A stretch of DNA of 64,000 bases from Nocardioides pocheonensis (GCF_003725535.1 NZ_RJSF01000040.1:266370-330369), one strand, 5' to 3'; positions 53,856-63,891 are shown, counted from the stretch's first letter. Notes: generated by a model from the letters alone, not told the origin. Translations and numbers: made by a program.

Positions 53856-54263
53856 ATGACCCAGCGCACCCTCGTCCTGCTCAAGCCCGACGCTGTCCGT
53901 CGCGGCCTGGTCGGCAGCATCCTCAGCCGGTTCGAGGCCAAGGGGCTCTCGATCGCGGCGATGGAGCTGCGCACGATCGACGCCGGCCTCGCGGACCAGC
54001 ACTATGCCGAGCACGTGGCCAAGGACTTCTACCCGCCGTTGCGCGACTTCGTCACCAGCGGTCCGCTGGTCGCGGTCGTGCTCGAGGGCGACGAGGCCGT
54101 CGAGGTGGTCCGCGCCCTGAACGGCGCCACCGACGGACGGAAGGCGGCGCCGGGCACGATCCGCGGCGACTTCTCGCTCTCCAACCGGGAGAACCTCGTG
54201 CACGGCTCGGACTCGGCGGAGTCGGCGGCGCGCGAGATCGGGATCTGGTTCCCGGGGCTGTAG
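53856..54263 (+). CDS. ndk: Nucleoside diphosphate kinase
   Basis: Transfers the gamma phosphate between nucleotides through a phosphohistidine. The 135-residue protein has the catalytic His116 in NLVHGSDS and the conserved [16 protein letters not shown] start. Size and motifs are typical. Confidence 0.96.
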   Translation: MTQRTLVLLKPDAVRRGLVGSILSRFEAKGLSIAAMELRTIDAGLADQHYAEHVAKDFYPPLRDFVTSGPLVAVVLEGDEAVEVVRALNGATDGRKAAPGTIRGDFSLSNRENLVHGSDSAESAAREIGIWFPGL

Positions 54264-54333
54264 CCCGCCGACGCTGCTGAGGCAGATGGGGCCAGTGGGG
54301 CGTGTCGTCCACGGGATCGAGCGGTTCCGCTCC

Positions 54334-54339
54334 TAGGCT
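54334..54339 (+). promoter_or_regulatory. Putative -10 box of the mre operon
   Basis: TAGGCT lies 97 bases before mreB. The leader of about 90 bases contains a direct repeat of CCGGGG-GTCGT text and ends in a GAGGCGAG ribosome site, so this operon is not leaderless. Confidence 0.45.
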
Positions 54340-54436
54340 CGTCCTCGGGTAGGGCGCGTCGGCCGTCGTCTTCTCCGGGGTCGTCTTTCCGGGGCGTCGT
54401 ACCTCTTCCCCGACGACGTTCCTGCGAGGCGAGCAG

Positions 54437-55471
54437 ATGGCCAACAGTTTCATCGGCCGCGACATGGCGGTCGACCTCGGCACGGCCAACACCCTGGTCT
54501 ACGTGCGGGGTCGCGGCGTGCTGCTGGACGAGCCGTCCGTCGTCGCCATGAACACCCAGACCCGGGAGATCCTCGCCGTCGGGTCGGAGGCGAAGCGGAT
54601 GATCGGCCGTACGCCGGAGGGCATCACCGCCATCCGGCCGCTGCGCGACGGGGTGATCGCCGACTTCGACGCCACCGAGCAGATGCTGCGCCACTTCATC
54701 GCCCAGGTGCACCGGCGGCGGTACTTCGCCAAGCCGCGCCTGGTGATCTGCGTGCCGAGCGGCGTGACGCCGGTCGAGCAGCGCGCGGTCAAGGAGGCCG
54801 GCTACCAGGCCGGCGCTCGTCGGGTCTACATCATCGAGGAGCCGATGGCCGCCGCCATCGGCGCCGGCCTGCCCGTGCACGAGGCGACCGGCAACATGGT
54901 CGTGGACATTGGCGGCGGCACCACGGAGGTCGCGGTGATCTCCCTCGGTGGGCTGGTGACCACGCTGTCGGTGCGCACCGCCGGCGACGAGCTCGACCAG
55001 GCGATCATCGCCTGGATGAAGAAGGAGCACTCGCTCATGCTCGGCGACGGCACCGCCGAGGAGGTCAAGATGACCCTCGGCTCGGCGTACCCGCTGGCCC
55101 AGGAGCCGAGCGCGGAGATCCGCGGCCGCGACATGGTCTCCGGCCTGCCGCGCACCGTCACGGTCTCCAGCGCGGAGATCCGCAAGGCCATCGAGGAGCA
55201 GCTGCACGCGATCATCGACGCGGTGCGCGCCACGCTCGACCAGACCCCGCCCGAGCTCGCCGGCGACATCATGGACCGCGGCATCGTGCTCACCGGCGGG
55301 GGAGCGCTGCTGCGCGGTCTCGACGAGCGCCTGCGGCACGAGACCGGCATGCCGGTCCACGTCGCCCACGACCCGCTGAGCTCGGTGGTGATCGGGTCGG
55401 GCAAGTGCGTGGAGGAGTTCGAGGCGCTCCAGCAGGTCCTGGTGTCGGAGACGCACCGCCGGGGCGCGTGA
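54437..55471 (+). CDS. mreB: Rod shape-determining protein MreB
   Basis: An actin-like filament protein that guides lateral wall synthesis. The 344 residues have the phosphate loops MAVDLGTANTLVYVRG and DIGGGTTEVAV, and VLTGGGALLRGLDE near the C-terminus. The stop overlaps mreC by one base (TGATG). It heads mreB-mreC-mreD-mrdA-rodA. Confidence 0.96.
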   Translation: MANSFIGRDMAVDLGTANTLVYVRGRGVLLDEPSVVAMNTQTREILAVGSEAKRMIGRTPEGITAIRPLRDGVIADFDATEQMLRHFIAQVHRRRYFAKPRLVICVPSGVTPVEQRAVKEAGYQAGARRVYIIEEPMAAAIGAGLPVHEATGNMVVDIGGGTTEVAVISLGGLVTTLSVRTAGDELDQAIIAWMKKEHSLMLGDGTAEEVKMTLGSAYPLAQEPSAEIRGRDMVSGLPRTVTVSSAEIRKAIEEQLHAIIDAVRATLDQTPPELAGDIMDRGIVLTGGGALLRGLDERLRHETGMPVHVAHDPLSSVVIGSGKCVEEFEALQQVLVSETHRRGA

Positions 55472-56385
55472 TGCGCCCGAAGCTCTCAGGTCGCGGTCCC
55501 GAGGCGCCCACGCCCGAGCAGCGTGCCCGCCGGGTGCTTGCGCTGCTGGTGCTGGCCTGCCTCACGATCATCACGCTGGACGCCCGGGCCGGATCCGGGT
55601 CGCCGCTCGACCCGGTGCGCGCCGCGGTCGGCAACGTGATCGGCCCGGCGGAGTCGGCGACCGCCACCGCGTTCCGGCCGTTCACCGACGTCGGCGACGC
55701 GCTGCGCACCAACCACGGCCTCCGCAAGGACATCACCCGGCTCGAGGCCGACAACGCCCGGCTGCGCCAGCAGGTCGCGACCCTGCCCCTGGACCGCACC
55801 CGGCTCGCCGAGCTCGACGGGCTCACCAGGACGGTCGCCGACACCGGCTACTCGCTGGTCGCCGCGCGCGTCGTGGCGATCGGGCCCATGCAGTCGTTCT
55901 CGCGCACGGTCACGATCGACGCCGGCACGTCGTCGGGGGTGCGCAAGGACATGACGGTGCTCAACAACGACGGGCTGGTCGGCCGCGTCGTGAGCGCGAC
56001 CCGCACCACGGCCACCGTGCTGCTGATCATCGACACGGACTCCGTCGTGGGGGGCCGGCTCGGCACCGACCTCGAGATCGGCTTCCTCCGCGGCCGAGGG
56101 TCCGCCGCCGACACCGGCCGCCTCGCGCTCGATCTCGTCGACGACTCCGTGGTTCCGTCGAAGGACGACGTGGTCGTGACCTGGGGCTCGAAGGACGGCG
56201 TGCCGTACGTCGCCGGCATCCCGATCGGCCGCGTCGAGTCGGTCGTGTCCTCGCCCCGGCAGAGCTCCCGGCAGGCGGTGATCAAGCCGTTCGTGGACTT
56301 CACGGCGCTCGACGTGGTCGGGGTCGTCGTACCGAAGGGCACGCAGGGTGACCGTCCCGTGCTCACGGCGGGAGCGCCGAAGTGA
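55471..56385 (+). CDS. mreC: Rod shape-determining protein MreC
   Basis: The 304-residue protein has one N-terminal transmembrane segment (VLALLVLACLTIITL), a periplasmic-side coiled coil (about residues 85-115, ITRLEADNARLRQQVATL) and a beta domain (GLVGRVVSATRTTATVLLI). MreC links MreB to MreD and the RodA-PBP2 synthase. It overlaps mreD by four bases. Confidence 0.93.
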   Translation: MRPKLSGRGPEAPTPEQRARRVLALLVLACLTIITLDARAGSGSPLDPVRAAVGNVIGPAESATATAFRPFTDVGDALRTNHGLRKDITRLEADNARLRQQVATLPLDRTRLAELDGLTRTVADTGYSLVAARVVAIGPMQSFSRTVTIDAGTSSGVRKDMTVLNNDGLVGRVVSATRTTATVLLIIDTDSVVGGRLGTDLEIGFLRGRGSAADTGRLALDLVDDSVVPSKDDVVVTWGSKDGVPYVAGIPIGRVESVVSSPRQSSRQAVIKPFVDFTALDVVGVVVPKGTQGDRPVLTAGAPK

Positions 56386-56921
56386 CCGCCCTCCGCGCCG
56401 GGGCCCTGACCGCGATGGTCTGCCTGGCCGTGGTCGCCCAGGTCGTGCTCTTCCCGTACGTCGCGATCGACGGCGTCGTGCCGAACCTCGCCCTGGTGCT
56501 GGTCGTGGTCGCCGCGATCGACCGCGGGCCGCAGTTCGCCGCGCTCCTCGGCTTCGGTGCCGGGCTCCTGCTCGACCTCGCTCCGCCCGCCGACCACGTG
56601 GCGGGTCGCTGGGCCCTGGCTCTGGTGGTGGTCGGCTACCTCGCCGGCCGCGTGCGCCAGGACGCCAGGTCCTCGACGTTCACCGCGGTCCTGGTCGTGG
56701 GCGCGGGGTCGTTCGTCGGCACCTCGCTCTACGCGTTCTCCGGCGTGCTGCTCCACGACGGGGGACTCCCGGTCGACCAGATGCTGCGGATCATCGTGAC
56801 CAGCGTGCTCTGGGACCTGCTCCTCGCACCGCTCCTCGTGCCGGTCTTCCTCTGGGTGCTCGGCTCGCTGCGGGCGAGCAGTGAGCGCGCCTTCCACGAG
56901 AGCGTGCGGGTCCTGCGCTGA
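56382..56921 (+). CDS. mreD: Rod shape-determining protein MreD
   Basis: The 179-residue membrane protein has about five transmembrane segments. A VVPNLALVLVVVAAI segment and GFGAGLLLDLAPP turn match the family. GTG 56382 overlaps mreC, and the stop overlaps mrdA by one base. It probably stabilises MreC in the rod complex. Confidence 0.9.
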   Translation: MTALRAGALTAMVCLAVVAQVVLFPYVAIDGVVPNLALVLVVVAAIDRGPQFAALLGFGAGLLLDLAPPADHVAGRWALALVVVGYLAGRVRQDARSSTFTAVLVVGAGSFVGTSLYAFSGVLLHDGGLPVDQMLRIIVTSVLWDLLLAPLLVPVFLWVLGSLRASSERAFHESVRVLR

Positions 56922-59053
56922 TGGCCGCGGTGCTGATCCGCCCCTCGCAGCAGAAGAGCCGGCTCCGGCTCTTCGTCCTGCAGGTGCTCTTCGTGACGCT
57001 GTTCGTCACGCTCTTCGCCCGGCTCTGGTACCTCCAGGTCTTCACCGGCGAGGAGTACCAGGCGAAGGCGGCCGAGCAGTCCGTGCGCGAGATCGTGGTC
57101 CAGCCGGCGCGCGGCCTGATCGTCGACGCCATGGGCCGGCCGCTGGTGACCGACCGGGCCAGCTGGGTGGTCAGCGTCGACCGGACCGTCCTCGGCAACC
57201 TGCCCGACGCCCAGGCCGAGGCGCTGCTGCGCAAGGTCGCGGCGGCCGTCCACCAGCCCTACGACGACGTGCTCGCCCGCACGCGCCTCTGTGGTGACCC
57301 CAGCGCGGTCGCGGGCACCTGCTGGAACGGCTCGCCCTTCCAGCCGGTGCCGGTCGCGCGCGACGTGCCGCAGGCCACGGCGGTGCAGATCTCGGAGCAG
57401 GGGGAGGAGTACCCCGGTGTGGTCGCCCAGCGGGAGAGCGTCCGGGCGTACCCGGCACCGTTCGGCATCAACGCCGCGGGCGTGCTCGGCTACCTGAGCC
57501 CGATCACGGCCGACGAGCTCTCCGAGGCCGAGAAGTCCGACGACCGGTCCCTGAACGGTGCCTCGCTCGTCGGCCGCGCCGGGCTGGAGAAGTCCTACGA
57601 CCAGTGGCTGCGCGGCGTGCCCGGCTACGAGAAGGTCGCGGTCGACTCGATGGGCCGGGTGCTCGGCGACTCGGGGCAGGCAGAGGCGACGCCCGGGGAC
57701 ACCCTGGTGACCTCGCTCGACGCGAAGGTGCAGGGCGTCGTCGAGCAGCAGCTGCACGACGCGATCGCTACCGCGCGCAAGACCTACGACAAGGTCACGC
57801 ACAAGAACTACGTCGCCGACAGCGGTGCGGTGGTGGTGCTCGACGCGAAGGACGGCAGCGTCGTCGCGATGGCGAGCCAGCCGACGTACGACCCCTCGGT
57901 GTGGGTCGACGGGATCACCCAGAAGCAGCTGAAGGCCCTCTACTCGAAGAAGGCGGGCGACCCGCTGCTCTTCCGGGCCACGCAGGGACAGTTCGCGCCC
58001 GGCTCCACGTGGAAGCCGATCATGACCGTCGGGGCGTTCAACCACGGCTTCGGCCCGGACAGCCGCCTCGACTGCTCCAGCGGCGTGCAGGTCGGCAACC
58101 GGCTGTTCAAGAACTACGAGTCGGCCTCCTACGGGATGATCGACTTCGCGCGGGCGCTGGAGATCAGCTGCGACACGTTCTTCTACCGGGTCGGACTCAG
58201 CTTCTGGAACCGCTTCGGCTCCGACCCGAGCGACGTGCACGCCAAGGACCCCCTGGTCAGCGAGGCCAAGGACTTCGGGTTCGGGCAGCGCACCGGCATC
58301 GACATCCCGGGCGAGGCGACGGGCCGGATCGCCGACCGGCAGTGGAAGCTCGCCTACTGGAACGCCATGAAGGGCTACTACTGCAAGGTCGACCGCAAGA
58401 ACACCAGCGGCAAGCGCGACTTCCTGCACGTCTTCGCCCACGAGTTCTGCCTCGAGGGCAACCAGTACCACGTCGGCGACGCGGTGAACTTCGCGATCGG
58501 CCAGGGCGACACGATGGTCACCCCGCTCCAGCTCGCGCGCGCGTACGCCGCCCTCTCCAACGGAGGCACCCTGTACGCCCCGCGCGTCGCGAAGGCGATC
58601 GTCGACCCCAGCGGCCACGTGGTCCGACGGATCGACCCGGTGGTGCAGGGCCGGGTGAAGTCGAAGAGGTCCGCGCTCCGCTACGTCGACACCGCCCTGC
58701 AGGGCACGCCTCGCGAGGGCACGCTGGCCTGGAAGTTCGGCGGCTTCCCGCTGGACAAGGTCAAGATCCGCGGCAAGACCGGCTCGGCCGAGGTCTACGG
58801 CAAGCAGAGCACGTCCTGGGTGGCCACCTACACGAAGGACTACGTCGTGGTGATGATGGTCAGCCAGGCCGGCACCGGCTCCGGTACGTCGGGCCCGGCG
58901 GTGCGCAAGATCTGGGAGGCGCTCTACGGCATCGACGGCGAGAACGTCGACCCGGCGAAGTCGATCATCCCGGGCGTCACGCCGCCGCGGCGCCTGCCGA
59001 CGTTCGCCTCCGACGGCTCGATCCTGCCGCCCGCGACGGGAGGGTCGCGATGA
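56921..59053 (+). CDS. mrdA: Penicillin-binding protein 2 (transpeptidase)
   Basis: The 710-residue class B PBP has one N-terminal transmembrane segment, a pedestal region (about 50-280) and a transpeptidase domain with STWK (Ser about residue 363), an SCD-type second motif and KTGSAEV (about 618). With RodA it builds lateral peptidoglycan. It has about 60 residues more than typical E. coli PBP2, part of this in a Cys-containing loop (RLCGDPSAVAGTCWNG). It overlaps rodA by four bases. Confidence 0.94.
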   Translation: MAAVLIRPSQQKSRLRLFVLQVLFVTLFVTLFARLWYLQVFTGEEYQAKAAEQSVREIVVQPARGLIVDAMGRPLVTDRASWVVSVDRTVLGNLPDAQAEALLRKVAAAVHQPYDDVLARTRLCGDPSAVAGTCWNGSPFQPVPVARDVPQATAVQISEQGEEYPGVVAQRESVRAYPAPFGINAAGVLGYLSPITADELSEAEKSDDRSLNGASLVGRAGLEKSYDQWLRGVPGYEKVAVDSMGRVLGDSGQAEATPGDTLVTSLDAKVQGVVEQQLHDAIATARKTYDKVTHKNYVADSGAVVVLDAKDGSVVAMASQPTYDPSVWVDGITQKQLKALYSKKAGDPLLFRATQGQFAPGSTWKPIMTVGAFNHGFGPDSRLDCSSGVQVGNRLFKNYESASYGMIDFARALEISCDTFFYRVGLSFWNRFGSDPSDVHAKDPLVSEAKDFGFGQRTGIDIPGEATGRIADRQWKLAYWNAMKGYYCKVDRKNTSGKRDFLHVFAHEFCLEGNQYHVGDAVNFAIGQGDTMVTPLQLARAYAALSNGGTLYAPRVAKAIVDPSGHVVRRIDPVVQGRVKSKRSALRYVDTALQGTPREGTLAWKFGGFPLDKVKIRGKTGSAEVYGKQSTSWVATYTKDYVVVMMVSQAGTGSGTSGPAVRKIWEALYGIDGENVDPAKSIIPGVTPPRRLPTFASDGSILPPATGGSR

Positions 59054-60240
59054 CGCTCGTCCCGCAGACCCGCGCGCGGCTCCAGGCGCTCAACCCGCCG
59101 CGCACCGACTGGGCGCTGATCCTGGCGACCGGCGCGATCCTCGTGATCGGCACGTTGCTGGTCTGGTCCTCGACCTCCGCGAACCACGCCCTGACCCACG
59201 GGCACGACACGGCGTACCTGCGCAAGCACCTGGCCAACATCGTGATCGGCCTCGCGCTCGCGGCGGCCGTCGTGGTCACCGACCACCGGTGGGTGCGCAT
59301 CCTCGCGCCGCTGGTGTACGCCGGGTCCGTCGTCGGCCTGCTCCTGGTCCTCGTCATGGGCTCGACGATCAACGGCTCGCAGTCGTGGCTGATCGTCGGC
59401 GGGATGTCGCTGCAGCCGGCCGAGTTCGCCAAGCTCGCCGTGGTCGTCGGCATGGCGCTGCTCGCGGCCGAGCGGGTGGAGGGCTCCCGGCGCCGCCAGG
59501 TCGGCACGGTCGAGGTCGTGCTGATGCTGGCGATCGCGGGGCTGCCGGCGCTGCTGATCCTGCTGCAGCCCGACCTCGGCACGATGCTGGTGCTGTCGGC
59601 CACGGTCTTCGGGGTCCTCGCGGTCTCCGGCGCACCCCGGCGCTGGCTGGCGGGCATGGCTGCGGCCGGGGTCCTCGGCGCGGCGGTCGTGGTCTCCTTC
59701 GGGATCCTCAAGGCCTACCAGGTCAACCGGTTCATGGCGTTCACCAACCCCGACCTCGACCCCCGCGGCGCCGGCTACAACACCACCCAGGCCCGGATCG
59801 CGATCGGCAACGGCGGGGTCTTCGGCCAGGGCCTCTTCGCCGGCTCGCAGACGAAGTCGGGCTTCGTGCCCGAGCAGCACACCGACTTCGTCTTCACGGT
59901 CGCCGGGGAGGAGCTCGGCCTGGTCGGGGCGGGCGTGCTGATCGCGCTCTTCGCGCTGCTGCTCTGGCGTGCGCTGCTGATCGCGACGCGGGCCGAGGAC
60001 CTCTTCGGCCGGCTCGCGGCGGCCGGCATCGCCTGCTGGTTCGGCTTCCAGACCTTCCAGAACATCGGGATGTGCCTGGGGATCATGCCGGTGACCGGCG
60101 TACCCCTCCCGCTCGTGTCGTACGGCGGGTCCTCGATGTTCGCCTCGCTGATCGGCGTCGGGCTGCTGCTGAACATCCAGCGCCGCTCGGCGATCTCCCC
60201 GAGCAGCCGGCTGCCGGCGGCGCGGGTGCTCGCTCGTTAG
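59050..60240 (+). CDS. rodA: Peptidoglycan glycosyltransferase RodA
   Basis: A SEDS family polymerase of 396 residues with ten transmembrane segments. Signature segments include GSQSWLIVGGMSLQPAEFAKL, LLQPDLGTMLVL (catalytic Asp region), HTDFVFTVAGEELGL and PLVSYGGSSM. It polymerises glycan strands for PBP2. ATG 59050 overlaps mrdA. It is the last gene of the rod operon; an unrelated kinase-like gene follows after 57 bases. Confidence 0.95.
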   Translation: MTLVPQTRARLQALNPPRTDWALILATGAILVIGTLLVWSSTSANHALTHGHDTAYLRKHLANIVIGLALAAAVVVTDHRWVRILAPLVYAGSVVGLLLVLVMGSTINGSQSWLIVGGMSLQPAEFAKLAVVVGMALLAAERVEGSRRRQVGTVEVVLMLAIAGLPALLILLQPDLGTMLVLSATVFGVLAVSGAPRRWLAGMAAAGVLGAAVVVSFGILKAYQVNRFMAFTNPDLDPRGAGYNTTQARIAIGNGGVFGQGLFAGSQTKSGFVPEQHTDFVFTVAGEELGLVGAGVLIALFALLLWRALLIATRAEDLFGRLAAAGIACWFGFQTFQNIGMCLGIMPVTGVPLPLVSYGGSSMFASLIGVGLLLNIQRRSAISPSSRLPAARVLAR

Positions 60241-60297
60241 GGCAATCCCCTGACCGGGCCATGGCGGGTCGCCGCCCGCGGTGACAGCATCGAGCCC

Positions 60298-61278
60298 ATG
60301 GCCGAGCTGGCCGGACTGGGCGAAGTCGTCGCACGCGTCCCCCTGACTGGTCACGTCGGGAAGTCGGGGGCCGGACTCGAGCGCGTCCGCACCGCCGACG
60401 GGGCGTCGTACGTCGTCAAGCGCGTCACGGCCGAGTCGGACCTGCTGCACGCCCTCCTGGGTGGCGGCCCGGCCCGGGAGTACCTGCTGTGGCGCGAGGG
60501 AGCGCTCGACCGGCTTCCCGCGGGCGTCACCCACGCGGTCCTCGACGGCTGGTGCGAGGACGACACCACCGTGATCGTGATGCGCGACCTCGGTGACCGC
60601 GTGCTCAGCTGGGACGACCGCCTGACCGCGGAGCAGACGCGCTGGGTGATGGGCCGGGTCGCGGCGCTCCACCGGACCTTCCTCGCGGACCCGCCGCGCG
60701 CGGTCGCTCCGCTCGGGCCGGTGCTGGACCAGTTCGCACCGCACCGGATCGGCGCGGTCGCCGGCGCGGACAGCCCGCTCCCGGACCTGGTCCGGCGCGG
60801 CTGGACCCTGTTCGCCGACCTCGTCCCGAACGACGTCGCCGGCGCGGTCTTCGGCGTGCTCGCCGACGTCGCGCCCTATGCCGCGGGCCTGGTGGCTGCG
60901 GGTCCGGTGACGCTGGTCCACGGCGACCTGGCCACGGTCAACATGGGCTTCGACGGCGACGACCTGGTCCTGCTCGACTGGGCGATGCCGGTCCTGGCGC
61001 CCGGCGCGATGGACGTCGCTCGCTTCATCGCGGGCTGCTCGTCGGTCGTCGCGCTGAGCCGGGAGGACACGATCGCGGCCTACCGTGCCGCTGCCGGGCC
61101 GGCGTACGACGAGACCGCGATGCGGTTGGCCCTCCTGCTCGGCCTCGTCTGGCTGGGGTGGAACAAGGCGCTGGACGCGGCGGAGCATCCGGACCCGGCG
61201 ACCCGGGCCCGGGAACGCGACGACCTGGACTGGTGGGTGGCCCAGGCGCGCACGACGCTGGAGAGTGGGGTGCTCTGA
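60298..61278 (+). CDS. Phosphotransferase, choline/aminoglycoside kinase-like
   Basis: The 326-residue protein has the kinase-like fold of the APH/choline kinase group. The Brenner motif is VHGDLATVNMGFDG (His-Gly-Asp...Asn, about residue 204), and the metal-binding Asp follows in LVLLDWAM. The N-terminal lobe has SYVVKRVT (Lys). Substrate is unknown; members phosphorylate small metabolites or antibiotics. The TIGR03086-like gene begins one base after its stop. Confidence 0.75.
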   Translation: MAELAGLGEVVARVPLTGHVGKSGAGLERVRTADGASYVVKRVTAESDLLHALLGGGPAREYLLWREGALDRLPAGVTHAVLDGWCEDDTTVIVMRDLGDRVLSWDDRLTAEQTRWVMGRVAALHRTFLADPPRAVAPLGPVLDQFAPHRIGAVAGADSPLPDLVRRGWTLFADLVPNDVAGAVFGVLADVAPYAAGLVAAGPVTLVHGDLATVNMGFDGDDLVLLDWAMPVLAPGAMDVARFIAGCSSVVALSREDTIAAYRAAAGPAYDETAMRLALLLGLVWLGWNKALDAAEHPDPATRARERDDLDWWVAQARTTLESGVL

Positions 61279-61279
61279 G

Positions 61280-61852
61280 GTGGAGCTGGACACGTTGTAC
61301 CGCCGGACGGTGGAGAGCTGGAACGAGCAGGTCCGCCGGGTCGGCGCCGACCAGTGGGACCTGCCCACGCCGTGCAGCGACTGGACCGTGCGCGGCCTGG
61401 TCAACCACGTCACCGGCGAGGACCTCTGGACCGTGCCGTTGCTGGACGGCAGCACGATCGAGGAGGTCGGCGACCGGTTCGACGGTGACCTGCTCGGGGA
61501 CGACCCGGGCGGTGTCGCGCTCCGTGCCGCGGACGACGCCGCGAGCGCCGTCGCCGAGCGGCTCCCGGCGGGTGGCACCGTCCAGCTGTCCTACGGTGAG
61601 GAACGGCTCGAGGAGTACGTCGCACAGCTGGCCGCCGACCACCTCGTCCACGGGTGGGACCTCGCCGCTGCGATCGGCGGGCCTCCCCGCCTGGATCCCG
61701 ACGTCGTGGCCGGCGTGGCGAGCTGGTTCGCCGACCGCGAGGAGCTCTACCGCAGCGTGGGTGCGATCGGCCCGCGCGCCGGCACGCACGACGACCCGCA
61801 GGACGACCTGATCGCGGGGTTCGGCCGCGACCCGAGCTGGCGCGTACCCTAG
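61280..61852 (+). CDS. TIGR03086-type mycothiol-dependent (DinB/MDMPI) protein
   Basis: The 190-residue protein has the maleylpyruvate isomerase N-terminal/DinB helical fold: WDLPTPCSDWTVRGLVNHVTGEDLW near the start (first metal His) and DHLVHGWDLAAAIGG in the middle (second and third His-type ligands). Many members use mycothiol; their reactions are mostly unknown. GTG 61280 with upstream GAGTGGGG. It is likely cotranscribed with the phosphotransferase gene. Confidence 0.85.
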   Translation: MELDTLYRRTVESWNEQVRRVGADQWDLPTPCSDWTVRGLVNHVTGEDLWTVPLLDGSTIEEVGDRFDGDLLGDDPGGVALRAADDAASAVAERLPAGGTVQLSYGEERLEEYVAQLAADHLVHGWDLAAAIGGPPRLDPDVVAGVASWFADREELYRSVGAIGPRAGTHDDPQDDLIAGFGRDPSWRVP

Positions 61853-61888
61853 GAGGTCGTCCCCCGCCGTCCTTCGAGAGGTTTCGCC

Positions 61889-63835
61889 GTGCCCGAGTCG
61901 CTGTTCGCCCGACTTGAGCCCCACCTGCCGACCGTGCAGAAGCCGATCCAGTACGTCGGGGGCGAGCTCAACTCCGTGCAGAAGCCGTGGGGCGACGACG
62001 AGCGCACCGTCCGCTGGGCGCTGATGTACCCCGACGCGTACGAGGTGGGCCTGCCCAACCAGGGCGTCCAGATTCTCTACGAGGTGCTCAACGAGCGCGA
62101 CGACGTGCTCGCGGAGCGCACCTACGCCGTCTGGCCCGACCTCGAGGAGGTCATGCGGCGCGAGGGCATCCCGCAGTTCACCGTCGACAGCCACCGCCCC
62201 GTGCGCGCGTTCGACCTGCTCGGCATCTCCTTCGCCACCGAGCTCGGCTACACCAACATGCTCACCGCGCTCGACCTCGCGGGCATCGCCCTGCACGCCG
62301 TCGACCGCACCGACGACGACCCGGTCGTGGTCGCGGGCGGCCACTCGGCGTTCAACCCCGAGCCGATCGCCGACTTCGTCGACGCGGCCGTGCTCGGCGA
62401 CGGCGAGGAGGTCGTGCTCGCGATCAGCGAGGTCGTGCGGGAGTGGAAGGCCGACGGGCGACCCAGCGCGGACATGCCGAGCGCTCGCGACGAGCTCCTG
62501 CGGCGGCTCGCGGTCTCCGGCAACGTCTACGTGCCGAAGTTCTACGACGTGGGCTACGCGGCCGACGGGTCCCTGACCGGCGTACGGCCGAACGTGCCGG
62601 GCGTCCCGGCTCGCGTCCGCAAGCACACGCTGATGGACCTCGACGCGTGGCCCTACCCGCGCAGCCCGCTGGTGCCGCTCGCCGAGACCGTCCACGAGCG
62701 GTTCTCGGTGGAGATCTTCCGCGGCTGCACACGCGGTTGCCGGTTCTGCCAGGCCGGCATGATCACGCGCCCGGTCCGGGAGCGCTCGATCACCACGATC
62801 GGCGACATGGTCGAGAACGGCATCCGGCGCTCGGGCTTCGACGAGGTCGGCCTGCTGTCGCTGTCGAGCGCCGACCACACCGAGATCGGTGACCTGGCCA
62901 CCGGCCTGGCCGACCGGTACGACGGCACCAACGTCTCCCTCTCGCTGCCGAGCACGCGCGTGGACGCGTTCAACATCACGCTGGCCAACGAGTTCTCCCG
63001 CAACGGTCGCCGTTCGGGGCTGACGTTCGCGCCCGAGGGCGGGTCGGAGCGGATGCGCAAGGTGATCAACAAGATGGTCACCGAGGAGGACCTCATCCGC
63101 ACGGTGGCCGCGGCGTACTCCCACGGGTGGCGGCAGGTGAAGCTCTACTTCATGTGCGGCCTGCCGACGGAGACCGACGAGGACGTCCTCGAGATCGCCG
63201 ACCTCGCGAAGAAGGTGATCGCGAAGGGTCGTGAGGTCTCCGGCCACAACGACATCCGCTGCACGGTGTCGATCGGCGGGTTCGTGCCCAAGCCGCACAC
63301 GCCGTTCCAGTGGGCCGCCCAGCTCGACCACGAGACGACCGACGAGCGGCTGCGCAAGCTGCGCGAGGAGGTCCGCACCGACAAGCGGTACGGCCGGGCG
63401 ATCGGCTTCCGGTACCACGACGGCAAGCCCGGGATCGTCGAGGGACTGCTCTCCCGTGGCGACCGCCGGGTCGGCCGGGTCATCGAGCAGGTCTGGCGCG
63501 ACGGCGGGCGGTTCGACGGCTGGAGCGAGCACTTCTCCTACGAGCGCTGGATGACGGCCGCGGAGTCGGCGCTGGCCGGCACGGGCGTCGACGTCGACTG
63601 GTACACCACCCGCGAGCGCACGTACGACGAGATCCTGCCCTGGGACCACCTCGACTCCGGTCTCGACAAGGACTGGCTCTGGGAGGACTGGGAGGACGCC
63701 CTCGACCCCGACTCGGTCGACGTCGAGGACTGCCGCTGGACCCCCTGCTACGACTGCGGCGTCTGCCCGGAGATGGGCACCGACATCCAGATCGGGCCGA
63801 CGGGGCAGAAGTTGCTCCCGCTCAACGTGGTCTGA
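61889..63835 (+). CDS. B12-binding radical SAM protein (TIGR03960 family)
   Basis: The 648-residue protein has an N-terminal B12-binding-like domain (about 30-190), then a radical SAM domain with the CX3CX2C cluster site in RGCTRGCRFCQAG (about residue 287). The C-terminal portion with CRWTPCYDCGVCPEMG carries a second Cys cluster. In most genomes a TIGR03936/DUF2344 gene and RNase E follow and the pair is linked with tRNA or rRNA modification; here the next gene begins at 63947 and is only glimpsed. GTG 61889 follows GAGAGG. Confidence 0.9.
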   Translation: MPESLFARLEPHLPTVQKPIQYVGGELNSVQKPWGDDERTVRWALMYPDAYEVGLPNQGVQILYEVLNERDDVLAERTYAVWPDLEEVMRREGIPQFTVDSHRPVRAFDLLGISFATELGYTNMLTALDLAGIALHAVDRTDDDPVVVAGGHSAFNPEPIADFVDAAVLGDGEEVVLAISEVVREWKADGRPSADMPSARDELLRRLAVSGNVYVPKFYDVGYAADGSLTGVRPNVPGVPARVRKHTLMDLDAWPYPRSPLVPLAETVHERFSVEIFRGCTRGCRFCQAGMITRPVRERSITTIGDMVENGIRRSGFDEVGLLSLSSADHTEIGDLATGLADRYDGTNVSLSLPSTRVDAFNITLANEFSRNGRRSGLTFAPEGGSERMRKVINKMVTEEDLIRTVAAAYSHGWRQVKLYFMCGLPTETDEDVLEIADLAKKVIAKGREVSGHNDIRCTVSIGGFVPKPHTPFQWAAQLDHETTDERLRKLREEVRTDKRYGRAIGFRYHDGKPGIVEGLLSRGDRRVGRVIEQVWRDGGRFDGWSEHFSYERWMTAAESALAGTGVDVDWYTTRERTYDEILPWDHLDSGLDKDWLWEDWEDALDPDSVDVEDCRWTPCYDCGVCPEMGTDIQIGPTGQKLLPLNVV

Positions 63836-63861
63836 CGAAGCGCTGACGGCGGGCGACACGA

Positions 63862-63891
63862 CCCGGACGTCCTGCGGTGTGGTGGTCCGGG
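63862..63891. terminator. Weak inverted repeat after radical SAM gene
   Basis: CCCGGAC (63862-63868) pairs with GTCCGGG (63885-63891) around a 16-base loop, 27 bases after the radical SAM stop. It may be a terminator but the stem is short and has no U-tract. Confidence 0.3.

Noticed and set aside
58924-61578. Long minus-strand open frame opposite rodA and the kinase-like gene
   Set aside because: Antisense to clear coding sequence with intact motifs. It has no domain of its own and shadow-type composition.
61025-63859. Long minus-strand open frame opposite the radical SAM gene
   Set aside because: The plus strand holds a complete radical SAM protein with its Cys cluster. The antisense frame is Val/Arg/Asp-rich shadow text.
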